DNA from: Fen-1258 sp964449775
GTDB lineage: Bacteria; Bacteroidota; Ignavibacteria; Ignavibacteriales; Melioribacteraceae
Direction of reading: 5' to 3'
DNA: 64,000 bases
Assembly: GCA_964449775.1 (NCBI GenBank)
Contig: CAYVBQ010000005.1
Span: forward strand, 88,327-152,326
In this document: positions 44,018 to 52,015 of the stretch, one piece after another
Position numbering within the stretch: position 1 is the stretch's first letter
Layout: each line of letters opens with the position of its first letter
Notes under the pieces: model-generated
Seen by the model: only the letters and a program-made list of their open reading frames with translations
Databases searched by the model: none
What the model was told of the DNA's origin: nothing
Made by a program: the position numbers and the translations under genes

Positions 44018-44134
44018 AGTAGTAACTATTCATTATCAAATTATTATTGATTGCCTAAATTTCTTTAAATGAAAAAAACAACGGTAGAGAAAAAATACCT
44101 AATGAAAATTATAAAAAGTAAATCAATCTTTCGG

Positions 44135-44142
44135 TATATTTG
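44135..44142 (+). promoter_or_regulatory. Candidate TAnnTTTG-type promoter
   Basis: TATATTTG lies between divergent transcription units, about 235 bases upstream of the dehydrogenase. A repeat intervenes between it and the gene, so the assignment is tentative. Confidence 0.3.
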
Positions 44143-44182
44143 TGAGGAAATTTTATGATTATTATCATGTCCTTTTGAAAAT

Positions 44183-44345
44183 TTAATCTCTTCGGGTTAA
44201 ATACCCAGCAGTTTGGAGTCTGTGTGAAAAGTAATAACCCACGAATTTATTCGTGGGAATTTGAAATGAAACATAAATATTGTTAACCGTTTCAACGGTT
44301 TATAATGAATTATCACACACCCTCCTTGCGGCGAGGAGGTTCATA
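44183..44345. repeat. AATCTCTTCGGGTT...GCGGCGAGGAGGTTCAT repeat, copy 2
   Basis: The ends match copy 1 at 26095. Between them are a CCCACGAATTTATTCGTGGG palindrome (~44238-44257) and an AACCGTTTCAACGGTT hairpin (~44285-44300), both REP-like. The segment fills the spacer before the dehydrogenase gene. Confidence 0.65.
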
Positions 44346-44377
44346 AAGCACTATTACAAACAAACTTCGGATCAGTT

Positions 44378-45559
44378 ATGAAAAGCACAATTCAGTACAA
44401 CCCTCCAGATCATTATTTACTAGACGACCTTTTTACAGTTGAACAAAAAATGGTTAGAAGCACAATACGCGATTGGGTGAATAATTCGGTGAAGCCAATT
44501 ATTGAAGAGTATTGCGATAAAGCAAAATTCCCCATGCACCTTGTTAAAGAGATGGGTGAGATAGGTGCATTCGGTCCATTCATTCCGTCCGAATACGGCG
44601 GTTCCGATTTGGATCACGTATCATACGGATTAATTATGCAAGAACTCGAACGTGGTGATTCCGGAATTCGTTCAATGGCATCTGTGCAAACTTCACTTGT
44701 TATGTATCCAATTTTTTCTTTTGGGAGTGAAGAACAAAAAAAGAAATATTTACCACGACTTGCAACGGGAGAATTTATCGGATGTTTTGGTTTAACAGAA
44801 CCGGATTCTGGTTCCGATCCGGGAAGTATGTCAACAAAAGTAAAAGATATGGGAGATCATTATTTATTAAACGGCGCAAAGATGTGGATTACAAATTCAT
44901 CTATTGCAGATATTGCAATTGTCTGGGCTAAAGATGAAAATAATATTGTGCGCGGAATGATTGTAGAAAAAGAGTGGGCTGGTTATTCAGCTCCCGAAAC
45001 TCATGGCAAATGGTCTTTAAGAGCAAGCGTTACAGGTGAGCTTGTTTTTGATAATGTAAAAGTGCCAAAAGAAAATGTTCTTCCAAACATACAAGGTTTG
45101 AAAGGTCCGTTAATGTGTTTGAGTTCTGCACGATACGGAATTGCCTGGGGCGCTGTTGGCGCTGCAATGGATTGTTACGATGCCGCATTAAGATACTCAT
45201 TAGAAAGAAAGCAATTTGGAAAACCGATCGGTTCGTTTCAACTTCAGCAAAAAAAATTAGCCGAAGCGGTAACAGAAATTACAAAAGCCCAATTGCTTGT
45301 TTGGCGTTTGGGTGTTTTAAGGGATGAAGGTAAAGCTACGGCTGCACAAATTTCTATGGCTAAGAGAGACAATGTTGCAATGGCACTTAATATTGCTCGC
45401 GAGACTCGACAAATTTTAGGAGCTATGGGTATTACAAATGATTACCCAATGATGCGCCACATGATGAATTTGGAATCGGTTATTACTTATGAAGGAACTC
45501 ACGATATTCATCTACTCATTACCGGAGAGGAAATTACCGGTATATCCGCATACCGTTGA
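44378..45559 (+). CDS. Acyl-CoA dehydrogenase, glutaryl-CoA dehydrogenase-like
   Basis: A 393-residue flavoprotein of the acyl-CoA dehydrogenase superfamily. FAD/substrate motifs GCFGLTEPDSGSD and WITNSSIADIAIVWA are followed by GRs-like FGKPIGSFQLQQ and the catalytic base Glu in YEGTHDIHLL (~377). The YEGTHDIH and LITGEEITGISA ending is that of glutaryl-CoA dehydrogenases, which decarboxylate glutaryl-CoA to crotonyl-CoA in lysine/aromatic degradation. The last codons abut the truncated transposase copy. Other short-chain dehydrogenase roles cannot be excluded. Confidence 0.88.
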   Translation: MKSTIQYNPPDHYLLDDLFTVEQKMVRSTIRDWVNNSVKPIIEEYCDKAKFPMHLVKEMGEIGAFGPFIPSEYGGSDLDHVSYGLIMQELERGDSGIRSMASVQTSLVMYPIFSFGSEEQKKKYLPRLATGEFIGCFGLTEPDSGSDPGSMSTKVKDMGDHYLLNGAKMWITNSSIADIAIVWAKDENNIVRGMIVEKEWAGYSAPETHGKWSLRASVTGELVFDNVKVPKENVLPNIQGLKGPLMCLSSARYGIAWGAVGAAMDCYDAALRYSLERKQFGKPIGSFQLQQKKLAEAVTEITKAQLLVWRLGVLRDEGKATAAQISMAKRDNVAMALNIARETRQILGAMGITNDYPMMRHMMNLESVITYEGTHDIHLLITGEEITGISAYR

Positions 45560-45567
45560 TGAATTGT

Positions 45568-45896
45568 TGATACATCGGATTGTTTTTGATAAATGGTGTT
45601 TTTGTAGAGACTCGATTTATCGAGTCTCTGTTTATAAAAATAATTCCATGTAGATGATTGGGCATGATCACAAATTCATCTAACTCCACATCAGTAAACC
45701 GATTTCTAATTTCAAGCCAAATCTCTTTTACTTTTTCACCGATGTTGTTTAGTGAGATATTCTCATCAACACCTTTCCCGAAATAACTTCGCATATCTTT
45801 TGTACAGATGCTTACAAAATAGTATCCATATTTTGAATAATCCCAAACATCTAAACGCGTTGATTCAATTCGGTATTTGTTTTTATACAAACTCAT
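45568..45896 (-). pseudogene. REP-associated transposase, N-terminal fragment (copy A)
   Basis: Residues 1-~110 are nearly identical to the intact copy at 45954-46571 (MSLYKNKYRIESTRLDVWDYSK..., MPNHLHG with the HxH pair). Similarity ends after NNPMY, where the sequence meets the end of the acyl-CoA dehydrogenase gene. The C-terminal half with the catalytic Tyr is lost. Confidence 0.85.
45604..45630. repeat. REP palindrome within transposase copy A
   Basis: GTAGAGACTCGATTTATCGAGTCTCTG; the palindrome is part of the coding region (RVST codons). Confidence 0.75.
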
Positions 45897-45906
45897 ATTC
45901 CGGGAG

Positions 45907-45952
45907 GAGACTCGATAAATTGAAGAGGAGACTCGATAAATCGAGTCTCTAC
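45907..45952. repeat. Tandem REP palindromes upstream of transposase copy A
   Basis: A GAGACTCGATAAAT half-unit followed by a full GAGACTCGATAAATCGAGTC palindrome ending at 45952, two bases from the stop of the intact transposase. It is identical to 46582-46627. Confidence 0.8.
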
Positions 45953-45953
45953 A

Positions 45954-46571
45954 TTAGGTTATTAAATTATTTTCGTTAGAAGGTAATTCTTGAATATCTT
46001 TTAATTTTCGCCTTATGGCTCTATCCGGATTCTCTTCGTCAACTGCCCATTGTAGAGGATTAAAGTGAATGTATTCAAGAATTTTTTGAAATGATTTCTC
46101 GTTACGAATTATATGTTCATAATATCTTGGCTGCCAAGCGAAATCCGAGAATTGTAATGTATGGTGGATTTCGTAAGTCGTTCTTCCCTTGAACCAACGA
46201 ATAATTTTAGAGAGAGATAGCTCGGAATACATCGGATTGTTTTTGATAAATGGTGTTTTTGTAGAGACTCGATTATTTGTAGAGACTCGATTTATCGAGT
46301 CTCTGTTGATAAAAATTATTCCATGTAGATGATTGGGCATGATCACAAAATCATCTAACTCCACATCAGTAAACCGATTTCGAATTTCAAGCCAAATCTC
46401 TTTTACTTTTTCACCGATGATGTTTAGTGAGATATTCTCATCAACAGCTTTCCCGAAATAACTTCGCTTATCTTTTGTGCAGATGGTTACAAAATAGTAT
46501 CCATATTTTGAATAATCCCAAACATCTAAACGCGTTGATTCAATTCGGTATTTGTTTTTATACAAACTCAT
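45954..46571 (-). CDS. REP-associated tyrosine transposase (RAYT, Y1/HUH family), intact
   Basis: A 205-residue single-strand transposase related to IS200/IS605 TnpA. The HUH pair is in MPNHLHGIIF (His ~81 and ~83) and the catalytic Tyr in QPRYYEHIIR. The RIIRWFKGRTTYEIHH segment (residues ~120-137) and the INPLQW-like HFNPLQW tail are family-typical. Palindromes that look like its REP substrate lie inside the gene and both upstream and downstream. The sequence INRVSTNNRVST is encoded by an inserted palindrome repeat. It probably still binds and cuts single-stranded REPs; no mobile insertion ends are seen. Confidence 0.85.
   Translation of the reverse strand: MSLYKNKYRIESTRLDVWDYSKYGYYFVTICTKDKRSYFGKAVDENISLNIIGEKVKEIWLEIRNRFTDVELDDFVIMPNHLHGIIFINRDSINRVSTNNRVSTKTPFIKNNPMYSELSLSKIIRWFKGRTTYEIHHTLQFSDFAWQPRYYEHIIRNEKSFQKILEYIHFNPLQWAVDEENPDRAIRRKLKDIQELPSNENNLIT
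46261..46305. repeat. REP palindrome inside the intact transposase gene
   Basis: One half-copy (GTAGAGACTCGATTATTT) and one complete copy (GTAGAGACTCGATTTATCGA...), coding for the duplicated RVST residues. Confidence 0.75.
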
Positions 46572-46581
46572 ATTCCGGGAG

Positions 46582-46627
46582 GAGACTCGATAAATTGAAG
46601 AGGAGACTCGATAAATCGAGTCTCTAC
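46582..46627. repeat. Tandem REP palindromes upstream of the intact transposase
   Basis: Same arrangement and sequence as 45907-45952, 11 bases upstream of the transposase ATG. Confidence 0.8.
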
Positions 46628-46628
46628 A

Positions 46629-46671
46629 TTAGGTTATTAAATTTATTTCGTTACTTGGTAATTCTTCAACT
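46629..46671 (-). pseudogene. REP-associated transposase, C-terminal tail (copy C)
   Basis: In the reverse frame this encodes VEELPSNEINLIT-stop, matching the intact copy's IQELPSNENNLIT-stop. The rest of this copy is gone, replaced by the next gene. Together with copy A and the intact copy it shows a former tandem array with a ~675-base period. Confidence 0.8.
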
Positions 46672-46675
46672 TAAT

Positions 46676-48046
46676 TTATTCACGAGCTTCAGAGGTTGTC
46701 GATTCTTTATCCTCATCATAAAGCGGAAAGTTTCTTAGATTTTTCTGTAATGAAGGTGGAAATATAATCTCTTTTGCTTCAGCTTCTTTTTGAATCCTTT
46801 CTGAATCTGCTTCTAAATCTTTGATAAGAATCTGCTTAGTACGTCTTTCAATTGGTGGATTTAATTTTTCTGCCTTTTCGAACTCTATAACTTTCTCAAG
46901 AATTTCTTTTGGAAGATCAGCTTTACATTTTGTAAGTATATCGAGAAACTCCCAAGCGAAAAAATGATCTATCTGAATTCTCCGTTTGGTCATGTGAGCG
47001 AATTTTCCAATTAGTCTACAAATGTTTTCGCGTTCCTCCGGCGTTAACTGATCAACAAATTCGTAGTCTTCAATTTTTTTAAGAGTCAAAATCAGAGGTT
47101 CCAAAACATCAAGCGTTACAATATAAACGTTATAATCAGCCATGTTATAAGAAAACTGTTTGATGGTAGTATCAACGGTGTTTGAAGGAATTACAAGAAA
47201 AATATCTTTTCTGACGTTTTCTTCCTTAATATATTTTTTAACTGCTTCTGTCTGTGTGCGAATGTAAGTTGGAAAGTTTTGTAAATCTTCTGTTGCCGGA
47301 CTCTTGGCGTCAAAAATGACAAACTCATCGCATATTTTGATAGTATTATCTGGTGTGCCTTTGAAGGGAACTTTCTCGACATATTCAATTAAATGCTTTT
47401 GACAAATTAGCTTAATCACATTCTTAACATTTTCTTGATGCTTTGCCCATTTCTCTTTCATTGATTCGATTCGCTGAATTTCTTCTTTTTGTCTCTTTTC
47501 GATTTCTTCGTTACGCTCTTTCACAATCTGTTCACGGATTGCATTAAGTGTTGCAACGTCTTTTTCGTATTTTGTTTTTCGATCGTTTTCGGTTTGCTTG
47601 AAAATTGTGTTCTCTTTTTTCAAGTCGGAAATGTCTTGTATCGTCTGGTTAGTTTTTTCTTTGAATAAAATAATCTCTTTATCCTGGTCGATAATTTTCT
47701 TTGCTGATTGTCTGATTGTTTCGTCTTTTGATGCAATTGAAACAGTAAGATCAGAAATTTTTAACTTGCCAATTTCGAGATCGCCTTCTAAATGTTTGGA
47801 ATCATTTTCCAGTTTTAAATTATTTTCTTTCAAATGCTCAATATCATTTTTCAGAATTGATATAGTGTTGCTCGACTGGTCTAAATCACGAGCGATACGA
47901 TCTACTGAACTAAACAATGACTTGAACTCTTCATAAGCTTCATAACTCAGCCCTCTTAACGTCTTCCAGCTAAAAAGTCTTTGCCAGAAAGATATGGTTT
48001 TGATGCGTTCGAAGAAGAGAGTTAGTTTCTCAAATCTATTTTCCAT
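46676..48046 (-). CDS. Coiled-coil protein with RmuC/PD-(D/E)XK-like nuclease domain
   Basis: A 456-residue protein of which residues ~55-220 are a long charged coiled coil and ~225-345 resemble an RmuC-like or PD-(D/E)XK nuclease core: GTPDNTI (~229), IFDAKSP (~244) and then YIRTQTEAVKKYI. The rest is helical and charged. The function is inferred from motif pattern, not a confident family match. It precedes a cassette-like repeat and an RloC-like ATPase on the same strand, in a region rich in mobile DNA, which hints at a defence role. Confidence 0.5.
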   Translation of the reverse strand: MENRFEKLTLFFERIKTISFWQRLFSWKTLRGLSYEAYEEFKSLFSSVDRIARDLDQSSNTISILKNDIEHLKENNLKLENDSKHLEGDLEIGKLKISDLTVSIASKDETIRQSAKKIIDQDKEIILFKEKTNQTIQDISDLKKENTIFKQTENDRKTKYEKDVATLNAIREQIVKERNEEIEKRQKEEIQRIESMKEKWAKHQENVKNVIKLICQKHLIEYVEKVPFKGTPDNTIKICDEFVIFDAKSPATEDLQNFPTYIRTQTEAVKKYIKEENVRKDIFLVIPSNTVDTTIKQFSYNMADYNVYIVTLDVLEPLILTLKKIEDYEFVDQLTPEERENICRLIGKFAHMTKRRIQIDHFFAWEFLDILTKCKADLPKEILEKVIEFEKAEKLNPPIERRTKQILIKDLEADSERIQKEAEAKEIIFPPSLQKNLRNFPLYDEDKESTTSEARE

Positions 48047-48090
48047 AAATACCTCTTTAAGTTCATGAGAAGTCTCGTATTCAGTGCATT

Positions 48091-48225
48091 GCCGCTAACG
48101 GTTTGCAGCTAAAACCAGTAGCGTTTGCGGGCTACTTCACTGTCAACTGACACAAACTTTTTGCGGGTTACAAATGTTTCAAGTTGCTGTTTCATAAGCT
48201 ATTGGTTTTAGGTGCTGTTAGTGGC
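48091..48225. repeat. Cassette-like imperfect inverted repeat (attC-like in shape)
   Basis: Left half GCCGCTAACGGTTTGCAGCT (48091-) and right half TTAGGTGCTGTTAGTGGC (-48225) are imperfect complements with CTAAC/GTTAG boxes at the ends and CTAAAAC/GTTTTAG inside. Two near-copies of TTTGCGGG(C/T)TAC lie between. A GCCACTAAC half-site recurs at ~50570. It differs from the classical integron consensus and no integrase is present. Confidence 0.55.
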
Positions 48226-48234
48226 TGGCTGTTA

Positions 48235-50541
48235 TTATATTTTTTCAAGTAGTTCAATTGTCATTTCAGTATGTGTCCTCAATTCATTGTCGTCAATTGT
48301 CTGCTGTCCTGTTGAACCGTGATGCGATTCACTTGTCCAGTCATTTACAGCTTCAAGTTCTGTTAAGTGATCTTGCAAGTGATGAAGTTTGTCGCCAACT
48401 TTTGCATCTCTTGTTTTATTGATGAAGCTACCTAACCAATCATTATCCTGAACAACACCATAAAATTTCATTTTGAAATAACACTCAAGAATGGGTCGTA
48501 AACATCTTTTTATCTTTATCTTTTCGCTGTCGTCTTTGGCACCATTCTTTAAATATTTTGTAACTGTGTTTAAGTCCTTTAGTACATCAGGAAGTGTTTC
48601 CACCTCTATTAGAAATTTCTCTAAATGACTTTGATTGTTTGCCTGATAGATTTGCAGTGACTGTATCTCCGACCGCTTTTGATACTGATAATAGAACTCA
48701 CCTGCAAAAGCAAGGTTGTGAGTTAAAACAAAAAGCTGTTTTGAACTTGAAGCAACCCAATGAAGAATTTTTACAGTTTCAAATTGTCTTGACCTGTCAA
48801 AGCTGGAAACTGGGTCGTCAAACAAAACTATTTTTTTTGCAAGGGTTTTTTGATCTTCAATCAGCATTGCAAAGAAGAACGAAATGGCTAAAGCACTCTT
48901 GTCGCCTTCACTCAACACATATTTGAATGAAGGATTTATTCCGTCATCATTCAGCTTAACATTATTTCCCGAAACGCTTAAAGCATACTCAACACTCGGA
49001 ATTTTGCTTGTACTTACATAAGCACTTTTAATTTCCTTTATCTCCATATAGGTAGCAAACTTCTTTAGAAGTTTATTGATTGTGACTTTGTATGTAGAAA
49101 GGGTTGTTGTTGTATGTTTTCTTAACTCCTCTTGTTTCTTTTCTTTGTCGGTGTTCAAAGAAGCAATCTTTGTTTCTATATCAAGATATTTTTTTGCAAG
49201 TTCTTTTCCCTTTTCGGAAAACCTAAGCTGATTTAGTTTTAGGGATTTTAATTCTTCTTCTAAAGTTTGAAAACTTTTAGAAGGTGCATTTTTTATTTCA
49301 TCAATTCGTGTGTTGTATTGAGAAATAATCTTGTTGCACTCTTTGAACCTTGAAACTTCTTCGTTGAGTTTTTCTTGAAACTCAATTAATGTCTCGATTA
49401 TCTGTACTTTGATTGGGTTGTTCGCTTTCTGTTGAATCAGTTCTTTAACATTATTAAAGAGAGTAAGTAAAGTTTCTTTTTCTTGTAAAAGCACTTCATC
49501 ATAAAAGTCAATCTTTGTATGCGGTTTCCAAAAGTCAACAAGAGTTGTATTTGTTGTTATGGTCAACTCAATTTCACTTAGCACCAACGGAAGATTGAAA
49601 GATGTAAATAAGTCGTTAAGCTCTTTGCTATCCTTTTGTAATTGCAAATATTCCTGATTGAAATATTGATTGTAAGCTGTGATAATTTCGGATGTGCTGT
49701 CAAATGGTCTTTCGCAAAACGGACAAGTATCATCTTTGATATTATCGTAACCAAGTTTTATCCATTGCTCTGTTTGTTCTCCTATAGGAAAATGATTTTT
49801 GTGTTGTTCAACTTTTTTTAAATACTCTTCGGAAATTGTGTTTATTGATTTTTCAAGAATTGTTTTGATGTTGTTGAAGTCAAACCCCAACTTGCTAAAG
49901 TCAATCAGTTTTAAATTGTTTGTGTTTTTAATTTCAGCAGAAGATTTACAGAGTTGTATTTCATGTTCTTTTTCTGCAACTCGCTTTTCAACTTCTTCAA
50001 CTTCGGTTAGGTTGCAAAATTTCTTGGCGTCAAAAATGTAACCGATAAATGTATTGATGTCCGCTATGCACTGATTGAGATTAGTTTGTTCGTCTTTAAT
50101 ATCAATCTTGATTTTCTCAATCAGAGATTTTAGCTGAATCCCTTTTTGTCCGAGAATAATGTCAAAAAGTTTTCGCTTGTGTTCTGTGTCAACCACAAAT
50201 CCTGTAAAAACATTTTCACTGATAAAATGACTGTCAAAAATTTCAATGTCGGTGTAATTGTCTGTCCACTTGTGATTGGAGAAACTGAATGGCTTAGAAA
50301 TACCATCAATTAGAAAGTCAACCTCTGGACTTCCTGTCAAATGAAAAGTCTTATGCCTTAAAATTAAAGAGTTGTCGCCTTTTAATGAACGGATGATTGA
50401 TACAAGTGTAGATTTTCCGCTTCCGTTTATTCCGTAAATCAGAACAATGTTTTTAAAGTCCCCCGAGAAATTGGTAGTCACTTTAGGAACATAGTTTTCA
50501 AACTTTCCAACACCTTTTATTTTTATGACTTTTTTAATCAT
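48235..50541 (-). CDS. RloC/PrrC-like zinc-hook SMC-type ATPase (candidate defence protein)
   Basis: A 768-residue ATPase. Walker A YGINGSGKST at ~36-45, a long coiled coil with a CPFC zinc hook (C273, C276) between ~180 and ~490, the ABC signature LSEGDKSALA, Walker B IVLFDDPVSSFD and an LTHN switch follow. After ~640 the C-terminal domain contains LRPILE and a late SHHGS. This matches the AAA_13/RloC layout; the R-x-x-x-E...H pattern resembles that of RloC/PrrC anticodon nucleases (HEPN-like), so tRNA cleavage upon DNA damage or phage attack is possible. Catalysis is inferred. Confidence 0.68.
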   Translation of the reverse strand: MIKKVIKIKGVGKFENYVPKVTTNFSGDFKNIVLIYGINGSGKSTLVSIIRSLKGDNSLILRHKTFHLTGSPEVDFLIDGISKPFSFSNHKWTDNYTDIEIFDSHFISENVFTGFVVDTEHKRKLFDIILGQKGIQLKSLIEKIKIDIKDEQTNLNQCIADINTFIGYIFDAKKFCNLTEVEEVEKRVAEKEHEIQLCKSSAEIKNTNNLKLIDFSKLGFDFNNIKTILEKSINTISEEYLKKVEQHKNHFPIGEQTEQWIKLGYDNIKDDTCPFCERPFDSTSEIITAYNQYFNQEYLQLQKDSKELNDLFTSFNLPLVLSEIELTITTNTTLVDFWKPHTKIDFYDEVLLQEKETLLTLFNNVKELIQQKANNPIKVQIIETLIEFQEKLNEEVSRFKECNKIISQYNTRIDEIKNAPSKSFQTLEEELKSLKLNQLRFSEKGKELAKKYLDIETKIASLNTDKEKKQEELRKHTTTTLSTYKVTINKLLKKFATYMEIKEIKSAYVSTSKIPSVEYALSVSGNNVKLNDDGINPSFKYVLSEGDKSALAISFFFAMLIEDQKTLAKKIVLFDDPVSSFDRSRQFETVKILHWVASSSKQLFVLTHNLAFAGEFYYQYQKRSEIQSLQIYQANNQSHLEKFLIEVETLPDVLKDLNTVTKYLKNGAKDDSEKIKIKRCLRPILECYFKMKFYGVVQDNDWLGSFINKTRDAKVGDKLHHLQDHLTELEAVNDWTSESHHGSTGQQTIDDNELRTHTEMTIELLEKI

Positions 50542-50941
50542 TTCTTATGTTATTCATAGTTTTATACCGCTTGCCACTAACTTCTGTAATTACGCATTGC
50601 GTATATCCACCCAAATTTGGTATGATATACGAAATATTCCATTGGCAGATAAACTTTTATTTCTCTTTTGTATTAAAAACATTTTTAGACCTGCCAGCCA
50701 TATTCAGCTACAAGAGGCAGGCTGGTTCGGCTCATTTATTAAAGAACTCTTTTCATGTAAAACTTAAAAAAGAGATTTTGCTTTGTCAATCGGAAAGAAG
50801 CAAAATTTTGCAACCTGAAATTTTTATTTTTATTTGTGCTTTTATTGAACGATCCTTCCGAGAGCTTTCGGAATTTCGTGGAGTAATATTCTCATCTAAG
50901 TTTCCTTAACGTAATACGTGACGGTTATTAAATTATAAAAT
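50542..50941. other. Gene-free spacer with hairpins and cassette half-site
   Basis: No credible gene. It holds a GCCACTAAC half-site (~50570), a TTTTGCTT...AAGCAAAA hairpin (~50777-50806) and a TTCCGAGAGCTTTCGGAA palindrome (~50857-50874). The sequence is likely remnant cassette or repeat DNA. Confidence 0.5.
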
Positions 50942-51154
50942 TCACACAGCCATAGATAGTTTTTCTGTTTGCTCATCTAAAACGTTCAATGCCTTTTGGA
51001 TGGTTTCTACGGCAGATTCTTCAAAGTATACTTCTCCGCACTGATTGCAGACCCACGCAGGAATTGAATCAAAGAACAAATGATAACCTTTTCTGTCAAT
51101 ATGAAAAGGTGCAGTTTTTCTTTCCATATTACCTTTGCAGTGCATACATTTCAT
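50942..51154 (-). CDS. YgiT/MqsA-like zinc-finger antitoxin
   Basis: A 70-residue protein with two CxxC pairs (CMHCKG and CNQCGE) forming a zinc site, as in the N-terminal domain of MqsA/YgiT. The helix-turn-helix domain of full MqsA is missing. It overlaps the upstream DUF4258 toxin relic by ATGA, fitting toxin-first toxin-antitoxin order. It may be translated still, though its toxin looks dead. Confidence 0.8.
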   Translation of the reverse strand: MKCMHCKGNMERKTAPFHIDRKGYHLFFDSIPAWVCNQCGEVYFEESAVETIQKALNVLDEQTEKLSMAV

Positions 51155-51501
51155 TGCATTTTCCTTTTCTTAAAATTGTTTTCCCATTCTTCCTTGTTCG
51201 GAATATATGCTGTTACAATCGCTAAATAGTCCTCTTTCGGAGAACACACAACATGAATTGGTCTGTTATTTAGACCAAAACCCAGCATTAAACAACTATC
51301 TCCTCTCGGATCGGTAGGATAGTCTTCCCACATAGTGGTGCATTCGCATATTACTTATCCATTCTCTACAACATGTCTAACCTCTGCTGCTTTTATCATT
51401 CGTTTTGGTTTCGACATTTGACTTACAGCATGAGGAAGAAAAAGAATTTTTTTCTTTACTGACTTTTGAACTAATGTTATAATGTCTTTTTGATAACTCA
51501 C
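51151..51501 (-). pseudogene. DUF4258 toxin gene broken by a stop codon
   Basis: The frame reads (GTG at 51501) through SYQKDIITLVQKSV, KKKILFLPHAVSQMSKPKR and EVRHVVENG, then TAA, then VICECTTMWEDYPTDPRGDSC, and on to the C-terminus. The pieces are one DUF4258 protein in the same frame, with a Glu codon apparently changed to a stop and about seven extra residues nearby. The downstream 60-codon fragment from the ATG at 51333 alone is unlikely to fold as a full toxin. Confidence 0.7.
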
Positions 51502-52015
51502 AACGAATTATAATTATAAGAAGAGTGAATTTCAACTCTACTTCAAAATGACTTTCTTCTATTTAGTATTTTCAGTCAACTTTTTGTTTTTGTGTCAAGA
51601 TATTTTTAAATAATTTTTTCCATTTTTCTCCAAAGGAGTCCATTCGGACATTTTCCGTCAACCATCAAACATCATCCATCAACCATGCGGTTTACCGCGC
51701 TATGTTTTTATGGATCAGTTCTTTCCCCAATCTTCTTCTTCAAATCTCCAATTGCGATAAACAATGCGACTAATTACGCAGTCTTTGTCTATACAAGCGT
51801 TCTCCCAAAGGGATCCCAATGGGATTAATCCTAATCATACTCATAATCTTGACCTTTTTGAGGGTTAACGGCGGATTAAGATTAGGATTAAGAGCAAGAT
51901 CAAGACCATTCATATTTTTTACGTAACATGAGTTAATAACTTATTTATCAAATATTTTGTTATTCAGCAAATCAATTATTTCATAAATTTAGAAAGTAAT
52001 TCTTGGAAAGTAAAA
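51502..52015. repeat. Repeat-rich spacer (ATCAACCAT and GATTAAGATTAG micro-repeats)
   Basis: No gene seen. 51657-51685 repeats (C)ATCAACCATCAA words, similar to 41430-41445. 51815-51910 repeats degenerate TAATCCTAATC and its complement GATTAGGATTAAGA. A CCAAAGGAGTCC word shared with 41370 also occurs. The last ~100 bases hold the penicillin acylase leader. Confidence 0.5.

Noticed and set aside
45534..45567. Extension of transposase copy A into the dehydrogenase gene
   Set aside because: The frame stays open, but similarity to the intact transposase ends after NNPMY; beyond that it is the complement of the dehydrogenase coding end.
48091..48225. Classical integron attC site
   Set aside because: The R-box analogues do not fit the RYYYAAC/GTTRRRY consensus and there is no integrase; kept only as an attC-like repeat.
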